From NCBI GenBank assembly GCA_016713725.1, contig JADJOO010000009.1, forward strand, positions 132,897 to 196,896: a stretch of DNA of 64,000 nt, written 5' to 3'. Source of the DNA: Pseudomonadota bacterium (GTDB lineage Bacteria; Pseudomonadota; Gammaproteobacteria; Steroidobacterales; Steroidobacteraceae). Made by a program: the position numbers and the translations under genes. The notes under the pieces are model-generated. The model made no database searches, was not told where the DNA came from, and saw only the letters and a list, made by a program, of their open reading frames with translations. Below are positions 1 to 12,400 of this stretch, in pieces; the stretch's first letter is position 1, and the number at the start of each line of letters is the position of its first letter.

Positions 1-849
1 GGCGACACGGTGCAGGCGGGCCAGGTGCTGGCACGGCTCGATGGCGACCGACTCCGCCTCACGCTGGCCCAGACCGACGCCAACCTGCGCAAGCTCGAGC
101 GCGACTACAAGCGCACGCTCGAACTCGCCGAGAAGGGCCTCGTGCCGAAGAGCACGGCCGAAAACACCAAGTACGACCTCGACGCGCTGCGCGCCGGCTA
201 CGACAGCGCCCGCCTCGAACTGAGCTACACCGAGATTCGCGCGCCGATCAACGGCGTCATCTCGGCGCGCAGGATCAAGGTCGGCAATACCATCGGCCCG
301 AACGATCCGACGTTCACGGTCACCGACCTCGATCCGCTGCTCGCCTTCGTGCACGTGCCGGAGAAAGAATTCCGCAAGATCGCGCCGGGGCAGACGGCCG
401 AAGTCGTCATCGACGCGCTTGGCGGCACGCGGTTCATCGGCACCATCTCGCGCATCAGTCCGACGGTGGACCCGCAGACCGGCACCTTCCGCGCCCGTGT
501 CGAAGTCCCGGATGCAACGCGTACGCTGAAGCCCGGCATGTTCGCCCGCGTCAACATCGTCTACGAGCGGCGCCAGAGCGCGCTGCAGCTGCCGCGCACG
601 GCGATTCTCGACGCGGACGGGCAGCAGTCGGTGTTCGTCGTCGCGAGCGGCAAGGCCGAACAGCGCACGATCAGGACGGGCCTCTCGAACGGCGGCTGGA
701 TCGAAGTGCTCGACGGCCTCGAGGGCAGCGAGCAGGTCGTGACGGTCGGCCAGGCCGGCCTCAAGTCCGGCACGCTCGTGAAGATCGTCGGTGACGGCGC
801 GCCGCAACCGGCAGCGGCGGTCGCTGCCGACCAGGCCAAGGCGAAGTAA
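1..849 (+). CDS. RND efflux periplasmic adaptor (HlyD/MFP family), 5' partial
   Basis: This is the C-terminal 282 residues of a membrane-fusion protein that would join an inner-membrane RND pump to an outer-membrane channel. The frame is open from base 1, so the start and any signal peptide lie outside the window. The first residues form the end of a lipoyl/barrel-sandwich half (GQVLARLDGDRLRLTL). An alpha-hairpin region and the returning lipoyl half follow (YTEIRAPINGVISARRIKVG). Beta-barrel and membrane-proximal domains come next, ending in an Ala-rich tail. It lies 51 bp before two RND permease genes on the same strand, the usual adaptor-pump operon order. The substrate cannot be read from sequence. 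The family call is firm. Confidence 0.93.
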   Translation, partial: GDTVQAGQVLARLDGDRLRLTLAQTDANLRKLERDYKRTLELAEKGLVPKSTAENTKYDLDALRAGYDSARLELSYTEIRAPINGVISARRIKVGNTIGPNDPTFTVTDLDPLLAFVHVPEKEFRKIAPGQTAEVVIDALGGTRFIGTISRISPTVDPQTGTFRARVEVPDATRTLKPGMFARVNIVYERRQSALQLPRTAILDADGQQSVFVVASGKAEQRTIRTGLSNGGWIEVLDGLEGSEQVVTVGQAGLKSGTLVKIVGDGAPQPAAAVAADQAKAK

Positions 850-900
850 CGCAACCTGCGGGGGCGCTGCACGGGCAGGCCCTCCCCCCGGGGACCATCC

Positions 901-3900
901 ATGCTCAAGTCCTTGATCGACTTCGCGATCGAACGCCGCGTCACCATCGTGATGTTCACCGTCGCCATCGCTCTGTTCGGTTTCGTGTCGCTCGCGCGGC
1001 TCAAGCTGAACCTGCTGCCGGACCTGTCCTATCCCACCATCACGATCCGCACGGAACTGCCGGGCGCGGCGCCGCTCGAACTCGAGACGCTGATCACGCG
1101 GCCGGTGGAGGAGTCGGTGAGCATCATCCGCAACGTGCGCGAGGTGCGCTCCGTCTCGCGCGCGGGCCAGTCGGACGTGACGCTCGAGTTCCTCTGGGGC
1201 ACGGACATGGACATCGCGGGCATCGACGTCCGCGAGAAGCTCGACCTGTTGCAGCTGCCGATCGAGGCCAAGCGGCCCCTGCTGCTGCGCTTCGACCCGG
1301 CGAGCGAACCCGTCATGCGCATCGCGCTGATGGACGAAGGCGCTGCGACCGGCGCCGACAGCATCGAACGGCTCAAGGCGCTGCGACGCTTCGCCGAGGA
1401 CCGGTTGAAACCCGACCTGGAAGCGGTCGAGGGTTCGGCTGCAGTCAAGGTCAGCGGCGGCTACGAAGACGAAGTGCAGGTCTTCGTCGACCAGCAGAAG
1501 CTCGCCCAGCTGGGACTCTCGATCGACGTCGTTACGCGCCGCATCCGCGCCGAGAACGTGAACCTGTCCGGTGGCCGGCTCGAGCAGGGCACGCAGCGCT
1601 TCCTGGTGCGCACGCTCAACGAGTTCGAGAGTGTCGAACAGATGGCGAACGCGATCATCGCCACCAGGGACGGGCGTCCCGTCTACCTGCGCGACGTCGC
1701 GAACGTCACGCGCGGCTACAAGGACCGCGAGGCGATCACGCGTGTCAACGGCAGGGAATCGATCGAGCTCGCCGTGTACAAGGAAGGCGACGCGAACACC
1801 GTGGCGCTCGCCAACGGCGTGCGGGCCCGCATCAAGGAGCTCGAGAAGAGCCTGCCGGAGGGCACCAGGCTGCAGCAGGTCTACGACCAGTCGACGTTCA
1901 TCGCCGCCGCGATCAGCGAAGTGAAGACCTCGGCACTGATCGGCGGCCTGCTCGCGATCCTGGTCCTGTACGCGTTCCTGCGCGACGCGCGCGCCACGCT
2001 GATCAGCAGCATCGCGATCCCGGTGTCGGTGCTCGGCACGTTCGTGCTGATGTACGCGTTCGACATCACCCTCAACATCATGTCGCTCGGCGGCATCGCC
2101 CTCGCGGTCGGCATGCTCGTCGACAACGCGGTCGTGGTGCTCGAGAGCATCGTGCGCAACCACGAGAAGGGCATGACCCGCGTCGAGGCCGCGCGGCGCG
2201 GCACGGCCGAGGTCGCCACCGCCGTGTTCGCGGCCACGCTGACGTCGGTCGCGGTCTTCGCGCCGATGATCTTCATCACCGGTATCGCGGGCCAGCTGTT
2301 CAAGGACCAGTCGCTGACGGTCGCCTTCGCGCTCAGCTTTTCGCTGCTGGTTGCACTGACGCTGGTGCCGATGCTGGCCGCGGGCCGGGCCCGCACCGCT
2401 GCACGCAGAAGCCACTGCTCACGTCGAACCGAAGCCCCTGGGGCGCTTTGGACGTGGACTGCGCGTCTTGCGCGACGGCTTCGCGCGCGCCGGCGTATGG
2501 ACTGCCAGCGGCTGCAAGCTCGCGCTGAGCCCGCTCGTCAACGCGACACAGGCCGTCAACCGCTGGGCCGACCGCAAGTACCCGGGCGCCATCACGTGGG
2601 CACTCGCGAATCCAGCCAAGGTGATCGGCTCCGCCGTCGCGGTGTTCGTGCTGACGATGGCGCTGATCCTGCCGCGGCTCGGCACGGAGCTGATCCCGCA
2701 GATGTCGCAGGGCGAATTCAACGTCGACCTGCGCCTGCCGCCGGGCACGCCGCTCGAGCAGACCGACCGCTCGGTGCAAGCCGCGCAGCGGGCGAGCGAT
2801 GCGCTCGGCAACGTCGCGCTGGCCTACAGCGTCGCGGGCACGGGCAACCGGCTCGACGCCAACCCGGTCGATGCCGGCGAAAACACCGGCCGGCTGAGCA
2901 TCACGTTGCAGGCTGGCGCGGGCCGCGAGGACGAAGAAAAGGCGATGGCCGGCATGCGCAAGTACCTCGAGGAGATGCCGGGGCTGCAGTACCGCTTCAG
3001 CCGCCCGGCGCTCTTCAGCATGGCGACTCCGCTCGAAGTCGTGGTGTCGGGTTACGACCTGGACCGACTCGGCGTGGCGGCCGAACGCGTGCGACAGGAG
3101 ATGCTCAAGGACGACCGCTTCGCCGACGTCAAGACAACGGTCGAGGCGGGCAATCCCGAGATCCAGATCGTGTTCGACCAGGAGCGCGCGACGCAACTGA
3201 ACCTCGTCGTCCGCGACATCGCCAACCGCGTCGTCAACAGCGTCCGCGGTGAAGTGGCGACGCGCTACAAGCTTCGCGACAAGCAGATCGACGTGCTCGT
3301 CCGCAGCGTCGATTCGCGCGCGGCCTCGATCGAGGAGGTGCGCAACCTGATCGTGAACCCCGGATCCGACTTCCCCGTGCCGCTGAGCGCAGTCGCGGAC
3401 GTCAAGCTCGCGCTGGGCCCGGCCGAGGTGCGCCGCGTCGGCCAGGAGCGCGTGGCAGTGGTCTCGGCCAACCTCGCGCACGGCGACCTCGGCTCGGCGG
3501 TTGCCGCGCTGGATGGCATCGTCAAGCAGGTCGAACTGCCGGTGGGCACGACCGCCTTCCTTTCGGGTCAGAGCGAGGAAATGACCGCCTCGTTCAAGTC
3601 GCTGCAGTTCGTGCTGGTGCTCGCCATCTTCCTGGTTTACCTGGTGATGGCTTCGCAGTTCGAATCGCTGGTCCACCCGTTCGTGATCCTGCTCACCATC
3701 CCGCTCGCGCTGATCGGCGCCGTCTGGGCGCTGTGGCTCACGGGCACCACGGTCAACGTGGTCGCGTACATCGGCCTGATCATGCTGGCGGGCATCGTGG
3801 TCAACCAGTCGATCGTGCTGATCGACGCAGTCAACCAGCTGCGCGCCGCCGGCATGCCGAAATTCGAGGCGATCGTCGAAGGCGGCAAGCTGCGCCTGCG

Positions 3901-4143
3901 CCCGATCCTCATCACCAAGCTCACGACGATCCTCGGCCTGCTGCCGATGGCGCTCGGCATCGGCGAAGGCGCCGAGGTGCGCGCGCCGATGGCGATCACC
4001 GTGATCGGCGGCGTGCTGCTCACGACCTTCCTGACCCTGCTGGTGATTCCCGTCGTGTACTCGGGGAGGGACCGCAAGCAGTTCGTCGCCAAGCAACCGC
4101 AAGCCGAGGCCCCGGGGCCGTGGCCGCCGAAGGTGCCGGCTGA
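901..4143 (+). CDS. RND efflux permease 1 (AcrB/HAE-like), interrupted by a frameshift
   Basis: Inner-membrane proton-driven efflux permease of about 1,080 residues. The N-terminal half (901 to about 2390) has the first transmembrane helix, porter subdomains and the TM4 motif GMLVDNAVVVLESI. One acidic residue of the usual Asp-Asp proton relay is Asn here, as in many adaptor-paired pumps. The reading frame changes in a GC run near 2384-2398. The C-terminal half continues one frame over (LHAEATAHVEPKPLGRFGRG onward) with the second porter and TM8-12. The downstream frame keeps strong third-position GC right up to the next gene's ATG at 4157 and never meets a stop. The TGA at 4141-4143 lies one frame away, so a second one-base indel just before it is likely. 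Start is ATG 901. Indels look like sequence error because both halves are well conserved. Confidence 0.88.
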
Positions 4144-4156
4144 GGGGTCGTCCGCC

Positions 4157-7100
4157 ATGCTGCACACGCAAGTCGCCCTCGCCCGTCCCGTGACCACCAT
4201 CACGGCGGCGCTCGCGCTACTCGCCGTCGGCCTGATCTCGGGCAAGCTGCTGCGGCTCGAGGCCATGCCGGACATCTCGTTTCCAGGCATGCAGATCATC
4301 GTGCCGTACGCGGGATCGACCCCGGAGGAGATGGAGGAACTGGTGGTGCGCCCGGTCGAGGAGGCGCTCGCGACGCTGTCGGGCATCAAGGAAATCCGGG
4401 CCAGTGCGCAGTCCGACCAGGCGACCTTCACGGTGCTGTTCGACTGGGACCGCGACGTGGACGCCGCCGCGTTCGAAGTGCGCACGAAGCTCGACTCGAT
4501 CCGGCCGCAGCTGCCGGTTGGCGCCGACCGGCTGCTGATGTTTGCCTTCAGCTCAGGCGACCAGCCGGTGGCCGTGATCCGCATCTCGTCCGACAAGGAC
4601 CTGACGGACCAGTACGAGATGCTGGAGAAGTACCTGCAGCGGCCGATCGAGCGCATCGAGGGCGTCGCGCGCGTCGAACTGCAGGGCGTTCAGCCACGGG
4701 AAGTGCGCATCCTCGTCGACCCCACCCGGCTCGCCGCCTACAGCGTCGACGTACGCCAGCTGCGCATGCTGCTCGAGCAGAGCAATTTCTCAGTCAGCGC
4801 CGGCGAGATCACGGAGAACAACTCGCGCTTCACCGTGCGTCCGATCGGCGAGTTCAGCAGCATCGACGACGTACGCAACCTGCTGCTCTCCCCCGGCGTG
4901 CGGCTCGGGGACATCGCTCAGGTAGAACTCGTGTCGCCGGAACTCCCGGTGGGCCGCCGCATGGAAGGCCGCCCGGCCGTCGGCATCGACATATTCAAGT
5001 CCACCCAGGCCAACGTCGTCGACGTCGCCGACCGCGTCCTCGAGGCCATCGAGAAGGCCCGCGACCTGCCGCAGTTCCAGGGCATCAAGATCCTGGTCGT
5101 CGGCAACCAGGCCGACAGCATCCGCGAGTCCCTGCGCGAACTGCGCAAGGCCGGGATGATCGGCGCGGTGCTCAGCTTCTTCATGCTGCTGTTCTTCCTG
5201 CGGCATCTCCCGACCACGCTGATCGTGAGCGTCGCGGTGCCGGCCTCGTTGCTGGTCACGCTCGCCGCCATGTATTTCATGGGGTTCACGCTCAACATCC
5301 TGACGATGATGGGCATGCTGCTGGCAATCGGCATGCTGGTCGACAACTCGGTGGTGATCACCGAGAGCATCTTCCGGCATCGACAGCTGCACCCGGGCCA
5401 TCCGCTCGAGTCGACGCTGGCCGGCGTGAAGGAAGTAGGAGTGGCGACGCTCGCCGGCACGTTCTCGATGATCATCGTTTTCCTGCCGCTCGTCTTCGGC
5501 GAACGCAACCAGATGTCGATCTTCCTGGTGCACGTCGCGGTGCCGATCATCGTCGCGATGCTCGCTTCGCTCGTGCTCGCGCAGACATTGCTGCCGATGC
5601 TCGCCGCGCGCATGTCCCCGCCCCCGCCCGTCAAGGACGGCTCCTGGTTCGGCCGGCTGCAGGTTCACTACGGCAAGGCCCTCAACTGGGCCCTGACCCA
5701 CCGCAAGTGGATGGCGCTCATTACGGTGCTGATCGTCGTCTCGCCCGTGCCGCTCTTCATGCTCAAGCTGACCAAGGTGGACCCGTTCCCACAGGAAGCC
5801 AGTCGCATGCTGATGATCAACTACCACCTCGAAGGCTCGCACCCGATGCAGCGCGTGGAGCAGGCGGTGCAGCGCGTGGAGGCGTACATCGCCGCGAACA
5901 AGGAAAAGTTCGACATCGACACGTTCTACTCGTACTGGCAGAACGACCAGGCCAACACGCGTCTTTACCTCACGCCGAAGGACGAGGCCCGGGTACCGGC
6001 GACGGAAGTCATGGAACTCGTGCTGGCGGACATGCCGGAGATCATCATCGGCAAGCCCAACTTCACCTTCGACGACAGCATGAGCGGCTCCACGTCATTC
6101 AGCCTGCAGCTTGCCGGCGAATCCACGGAGCGTCTCGCGGACATCTCGCGCGAGGTCGCGCACCGCCTGTCGTCCGTGCGGGACTGGCGAGCCGTGCGTT
6201 CCGAGGCCGGCACGGGCGAGCAGGAAGTGCAGGTGGTCGTAAACCGCGACCGCGCCTCGCAGCTCGGGCTCACCACGCAGGACATCGCACTGACCGTGGC
6301 GGGCGCCATGCGCGGCGATCGCCTGCCGGAACTGCGCACGTCGGAGCGTGAGATCACCATGCGGCTCGCATTCCGCGAGTCCGACCGCCAGTCGGTCGAG
6401 GACCTGGCGCGCGTGCCGGTGATGCTGCCCGACGGCTCGCGCACCGACCTCGGCGCGGTCGCCGCATTCGTGGTGCAGCCGAGCGATCGCGAGATCCAGC
6501 GCCTCAACCGCCTGACGACCGTCGTGATCAACGCGAATCTCACCAATGGCACGACCATGGACGAGGTGCGCAAGCGCGTCGAGCCCGTGATGGCGGCTTA
6601 TGCGCTGCCGGCCGGCTACACGTGGAAGTTCGGCCGCGGCTTCGAGGAGAACGACAAGGCCATCCAGACCATGGCGCAGAACATGCTGCTCGCGGTGGTG
6701 CTGATCTTCCTGGTGATGGCGTCGCTGTTCGAATCCGCGCTCTACCCGCTCTCGATCATCACTTCGATCGTCTTCGCGATCGTGGGCTCGATCTGGTTCC
6801 TCACGCTTACCGGCACGACCATCACGATGATGGCGATGATCGGCTTCATGGTGCTGATGGGCGTGGTGGTGAACATCGGCATCGTGCTGATCGCGCACGT
6901 GATCGACCTGCGTCATGCCGGCATGCCGCGGCACGAAGCGATCCTGCAGGCCGGACACGATCGCCTGCGCCCGATCATGATGACGACGCTCACGACCCTG
7001 CTTGGCATGCTGCCGCTCGCCATCGGCGACGCGCAGATCGGCGGCAGTGGCGAGGGACCGGCGTATCACCCGCTCGCGCGCGCCATCATCGGCGGTCTCG

Positions 7101-7252
7101 CGTTCTCGGCGATCGTCTCGCTGATCATCGTGCCGGTGTTCTACGTCTGGTTCGACGACCTCAACCTGTGGCGTAAGCGCGTCTTTACCCGCGCAAGACC
7201 CGCAGACGACCTGCCCCCGACCAGCGTGCCGCAGGCCGAACCCGGGACCTGA
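4157..7252 (+). CDS. RND efflux permease 2
   Basis: Second RND-family inner-membrane pump subunit, 1,031 residues, a complete family length. It shows an N-terminal helix, a porter region opening with EAMPDISFPGMQIIVPYAG, the TM4 motif GMLVDNSVVITESI, a second porter half and a last helix block ending in a short polar tail. The ATG at 4157 sits 13 bp after the presumed stop of permease 1. Two non-identical RND permeases behind one adaptor recall heteromeric pumps such as MdtBC. That the two form a mixed trimer is inference from gene order only. In the sequence as given it is read in frame with the C-terminal half of permease 1, most likely because that gene's stop is hidden by an indel. Confidence 0.92.
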   Translation: MLHTQVALARPVTTITAALALLAVGLISGKLLRLEAMPDISFPGMQIIVPYAGSTPEEMEELVVRPVEEALATLSGIKEIRASAQSDQATFTVLFDWDRDVDAAAFEVRTKLDSIRPQLPVGADRLLMFAFSSGDQPVAVIRISSDKDLTDQYEMLEKYLQRPIERIEGVARVELQGVQPREVRILVDPTRLAAYSVDVRQLRMLLEQSNFSVSAGEITENNSRFTVRPIGEFSSIDDVRNLLLSPGVRLGDIAQVELVSPELPVGRRMEGRPAVGIDIFKSTQANVVDVADRVLEAIEKARDLPQFQGIKILVVGNQADSIRESLRELRKAGMIGAVLSFFMLLFFLRHLPTTLIVSVAVPASLLVTLAAMYFMGFTLNILTMMGMLLAIGMLVDNSVVITESIFRHRQLHPGHPLESTLAGVKEVGVATLAGTFSMIIVFLPLVFGERNQMSIFLVHVAVPIIVAMLASLVLAQTLLPMLAARMSPPPPVKDGSWFGRLQVHYGKALNWALTHRKWMALITVLIVVSPVPLFMLKLTKVDPFPQEASRMLMINYHLEGSHPMQRVEQAVQRVEAYIAANKEKFDIDTFYSYWQNDQANTRLYLTPKDEARVPATEVMELVLADMPEIIIGKPNFTFDDSMSGSTSFSLQLAGESTERLADISREVAHRLSSVRDWRAVRSEAGTGEQEVQVVVNRDRASQLGLTTQDIALTVAGAMRGDRLPELRTSEREITMRLAFRESDRQSVEDLARVPVMLPDGSRTDLGAVAAFVVQPSDREIQRLNRLTTVVINANLTNGTTMDEVRKRVEPVMAAYALPAGYTWKFGRGFEENDKAIQTMAQNMLLAVVLIFLVMASLFESALYPLSIITSIVFAIVGSIWFLTLTGTTITMMAMIGFMVLMGVVVNIGIVLIAHVIDLRHAGMPRHEAILQAGHDRLRPIMMTTLTTLLGMLPLAIGDAQIGGSGEGPAYHPLARAIIGGLAFSAIVSLIIVPVFYVWFDDLNLWRKRVFTRARPADDLPPTSVPQAEPGT

Positions 7253-7285
7253 GGCGGGCTCCCGCCGCGTCCCGGGCCGGCGGGA

Positions 7286-8332
7286 TCACCGGACCAGTGC
7301 GTTGTGGATTTCCCAGTACTCGTCGAGCAGGACGTTGGGTGCCATGCGCTGCGTGCCCGCCTGGGGTTCGACCGGCGCAATGGAATTCGGGTTCGGCACC
7401 GTTTCTTCGGGACTGCGATAGACGGCGGAACTGCGCAGTCGATCGGACCGCCGCTTGATCTCGGCGAGGTCCTCACTCATGCGCTCGATGTCGACGACGG
7501 CCTGCGACGCCTGGTGCATCAGCGCCTGGCATTCCTGCTGCGTGCCATAATTCGCGTCGAACACCCGCTTCAGCGTGCTCTGGCGCGCAAGTTCCGCCAG
7601 GCCACCCGGGGCCAGGCGGTCGCAAAGCAGCTCGGCGTAGCCGATGACCGCGAGGTTCACGGCACGCCGTCCCTCCACGCTCAAGCCCTCGAACAATGGC
7701 GGCGGCTCGGCCTCGATCGCCTGGATCTGCGCGACCAGCGTTTCGATCTGGTCGCTGGCCGCGACGATCCGCAGCTCACGCGCCTGGATCGCGTCGAGCA
7801 ACCCGCGTCGCCGGAAATAATTCCAGAAGCCCTTCAGCGACGCGAGCTTCAGCCGTGCCAGCTTCTGCTCGGCGTGCAACTGTTCGTCCAGCACCCTGGC
7901 CTCGATCAGCTCGCGTTCCACCAGCGCCACGCGCTCGCGCCTGGCGCGGTCGAACTCGGCGAGCTGGGTCTTGCGCTCACGATCCTTCTGCTGCCGCGCG
8001 AGTTCGGCACCGAACTGCTCGAGCCGCCTGCACGTGACGCGCCAGAGCGCCTTCAGCTGGTAGTACGCGAGGCTCTTGTAGCCCTCGTCGAAACGGCCGA
8101 GGTACTGTTCGAGCGACGCCATCTGCTCTTCGACGCGCATCGTCGCGCCTTCCTGCAGCTTGAGGCGGTCGAGCAGCCGGTGACGCTCGTCGTCGAGCGC
8201 CGTGAGTTCCTTCTTCAGCTCGACGCGATTGCGGAACAGTGCGAACAGCCGTTCGTCTTCGATGGATGGTTCGCGGCCGGCCAACCGCAAGGCCAGCCGG
8301 CGGAGCTTCTCAGGCAGGCGCATTCGCCGCAA
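7286..8332 (-). CDS. Coiled-coil protein of unknown function
   Basis: A 348-residue protein that I do not recognise. It is rich in Arg, Glu, Leu and Gln with long heptad-like stretches (roughly residues 30-200), a short region around residue 170 with aromatic residues (FWNYFRRRG), and a Pro-rich segment near the C terminus. There is no signal peptide or membrane segment. The start at 8332 overlaps the end of the DUF1249 gene (8310) by 23 bp, so the two are probably co-transcribed and translationally coupled. A start three codons in (MRLPEK, 8323) is also possible. It converges on the RND operon with a 33-bp gap. A cytoplasmic structural or scaffold role would be a guess. Confidence 0.7.
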   Translation of the reverse strand: MRRMRLPEKLRRLALRLAGREPSIEDERLFALFRNRVELKKELTALDDERHRLLDRLKLQEGATMRVEEQMASLEQYLGRFDEGYKSLAYYQLKALWRVTCRRLEQFGAELARQQKDRERKTQLAEFDRARRERVALVERELIEARVLDEQLHAEQKLARLKLASLKGFWNYFRRRGLLDAIQARELRIVAASDQIETLVAQIQAIEAEPPPLFEGLSVEGRRAVNLAVIGYAELLCDRLAPGGLAELARQSTLKRVFDANYGTQQECQALMHQASQAVVDIERMSEDLAEIKRRSDRLRSSAVYRSPEETVPNPNSIAPVEPQAGTQRMAPNVLLDEYWEIHNALVR

Positions 8333-8792
8333 CCTGCGCTGCCGGCGTGAATTCGTGCCCGCGCTCGAGGCAGTAATCGAGCCATTTGTTCAGCATCATG
8401 TTGCGCAACCAGCGCTCGCCGAGCTGCGCCGGGATGCCGGCCCGAACGTGCGCGAGGCTCTGGTGCCGGATCCACCTGCCGCACGCACTGACTTCGGCCA
8501 GCCGCGCGTCGTGATAGACGCGGATCTCGAGATCGGGGTCGGCCACCGTGCCCCCGGTTTCCTCGAAGTGGTATGTGAGCCGCACCGCCGACGTGTAGGG
8601 CGTGTGCTCGAGCACCGACAGGTGCAGGTCGCAATCCACCTTCGTGCGAGATAGCGCCGCGCCGTGGTGGCGGCGGATGTCACCCGCGAGTTCCTTCAGG
8701 CGCAGGAAATTGCTCTCGTAGAGCGACATGAGGCTCACGAAACTCACCGGCCGTGCACGCCAGGAAGTGATGCAGAGGTGGTCGAGCAACAT
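8310..8792 (-). CDS. DUF1249 family protein (YqiB-like)
   Basis: A 160-residue soluble protein of the DUF1249/YqiB family, function unknown. The recognisable core runs from an N-terminal helix (SLMSLYESNFLRLKEL) through YHFEETGG and LEIRVYHDARLAEVSAC to a closing helix (LNKWLDYCLERGHEF), in family order and length. I chose the ATG at 8792 over the internal ATG at 8729. The extra residues before SLMSLYESNF line up with the family's N terminus. An extended -10 (TGC-TATATT) also ends six bases before the 8792 ATG, which would place the transcript start on the ATG itself. The gene leads into the overlapping coiled-coil gene. Confidence 0.85.
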   Translation of the reverse strand: MLLDHLCITSWRARPVSFVSLMSLYESNFLRLKELAGDIRRHHGAALSRTKVDCDLHLSVLEHTPYTSAVRLTYHFEETGGTVADPDLEIRVYHDARLAEVSACGRWIRHQSLAHVRAGIPAQLGERWLRNMMLNKWLDYCLERGHEFTPAAQVAANAPA

Positions 8793-8798
8793 GGTTCG

Positions 8799-8807
8799 AA
8801 TATAGCA
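8799..8807 (-). promoter_or_regulatory. Extended -10 promoter, probably leaderless start of the DUF1249 gene
   Basis: Read on the minus strand, TGC-TATATT is followed by six bases and then ATG at 8792. The hexamer matches TATAAT at five of six positions and has the TGn extension. No convincing -35 is visible 16-18 bases upstream. The geometry predicts transcription beginning on or within a base of the start codon. This is inference from spacing. Confidence 0.45.
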
Positions 8808-9004
8808 CAGGGTTTTGGCGCTCCTGTGAAGCAGCGCACAGCCGTGTGACGTGACGCATACCGTCGCGCGCGCGGCGACCCGTTCGGGTGTTCGATGCAA
8901 CCCGTATCGCCCGCCGCAGCCCGAGCGCAGCTGCGAGGCGGTCACGATTTTTCCGGCCAGCCGCTGGCACCATTCGCCGAGCAGCCGTTCGGGCAAGGTT
9001 CGCC

Positions 9005-9035
9005 GTGAATCGCGCGGTTCCTCCGCGCGATTCAC
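9005..9035. other. Perfect 13-bp inverted repeat in the 8793-9121 intergenic stretch
   Basis: GTGAATCGCGCGG and its exact complement are separated by a 5-base loop (TTCCT). The hairpin is in a 329-bp gap without a supported gene, about 90 bp downstream of ppsR on the minus strand and upstream of the DUF1249 promoter. No T-run follows on either strand, so it is not a classical Rho-independent terminator. It could be a 3' end stabiliser for ppsR mRNA, a protein-binding palindrome or part of a small RNA. Apart from it and the promoter at 8799-8807 I see nothing in this gap. Confidence 0.6.
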
Positions 9036-9121
9036 GATGCGCGGGCGATCCCGGCTGCACAATGAACCCCGGACGGGTCACCGCGTTCATCGCCACCAGT
9101 GCACGCCCAGCCTTTGCCGCT

Positions 9122-9946
9122 TCACGGGCGCAGGCGGCGCTCGATGCCCCTGCGGTCGATGATGCGGCTTGCAATCTCCTCGATCGAGCACTCGGTCGTG
9201 TCGATCGACGGGATGCCGTGACGATGAAACAGGTTCTCGGCGCTGCGCACCTCGAACTCGCACTGCGAGATCGAGGAATAACGGCTGCCGGGCCGGCGCT
9301 CGTTGCGGATCTGCTGCAGCCGCACCGGCGAAATCGTCAGCCCGTAGAGCTTGGGCGTGTGCCCGCGCACCGACGCCGGCAACTGCTTGCCGTCAAAATC
9401 GTCCTCGGTGAACGGATAATTGGCCGCAAAGACGCCGTACTGCATTGCCATGTAGATGCACGTCGGGGTCTTGCCCGAGCGCGATACGCCGATGAGAATC
9501 ACGTCGGCGCGCTCGTAGTCCGCCGTGATCGCGCCGTCATCCGCCGCCAGCGCGAAGTTCGTCGCCTCGATGCGCGTGCTGTAGACGAGCTGGTCCGCGA
9601 TCCCGTGCGCGCGGCCTGCCCGCTCGCTCGACTTGACCCTCAGCTCGCCCTCGAGCGGACCGAGGAACGCGTCGAAGAAATCGAGGAACAGGCCGTTGCT
9701 GGCCTTGACGACGCGGCGCAGGTCTTCCTTCACCAGGGTGCTGAAAACGATGGGCCGCAGGCCGTCTTCGTGACCCGTCGCGTTGATCTTTCTTACGGCT
9801 TCCTCTGCCTTGTCAACACTGGCTATAAATGGCAGAGTCACCTGCCTGAATTCCTGGCCCTCGAATTGCGTGAGCAGGCTGTGTCCCATCGTCTCGGCTG
9901 TCACGCCGGTCTGGTCAGATACGAAAAATACCGTTCGGCGATTCAT
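9122..9946 (-). CDS. ppsR: PEP synthase regulatory kinase/phosphotransferase
   Basis: Bifunctional regulatory protein of the DUF299 family. Family knowledge: it inactivates phosphoenolpyruvate synthase by ADP-dependent phosphorylation of a threonine next to the catalytic histidine, and reactivates it by Pi-dependent dephosphorylation. Here it is 274 residues from the ATG at 9946, beginning MNRRTVFFVSDQTGVTAET, the typical family N terminus. The P-loop-like GVSRSGKTPT is at about residues 153-162. The family C-terminal half (YPFTEDDF, YGLTISPVRLQQIRNERR) is present. An in-frame ATG 15 codons upstream is less likely. The gene diverges from ppsA with about 75 bp between the starts, so target and regulator share a promoter region. 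Confidence 0.96.
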   Translation of the reverse strand: MNRRTVFFVSDQTGVTAETMGHSLLTQFEGQEFRQVTLPFIASVDKAEEAVRKINATGHEDGLRPIVFSTLVKEDLRRVVKASNGLFLDFFDAFLGPLEGELRVKSSERAGRAHGIADQLVYSTRIEATNFALAADDGAITADYERADVILIGVSRSGKTPTCIYMAMQYGVFAANYPFTEDDFDGKQLPASVRGHTPKLYGLTISPVRLQQIRNERRPGSRYSSISQCEFEVRSAENLFHRHGIPSIDTTECSIEEIASRIIDRRGIERRLRP

Positions 9947-10021
9947 CGGCACGGCGGTTCCCAGGGCACAGTACTGTGCGCAGTGTTTCACCTAGTCCGT
10001 TGACCTAGCAAGGGGTCGCTC

Positions 10022-12392
<2,371 letters not shown>

Positions 12393-12400
12393 GTGCAACG

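Noticed and set aside
2333..4171. A 612-codon open frame on the minus strand across the RND permease
   Set aside because: It mirrors the high-GC codon structure of the real plus-strand gene, is His/Arg/Asp-rich without any domain, and overlaps a firmly identified pump.
8780..8812. GGTTCGAATAT resembling a tRNA T-arm
   Set aside because: No acceptor or anticodon stems can be drawn around it; it is part of the promoter of the DUF1249 gene.
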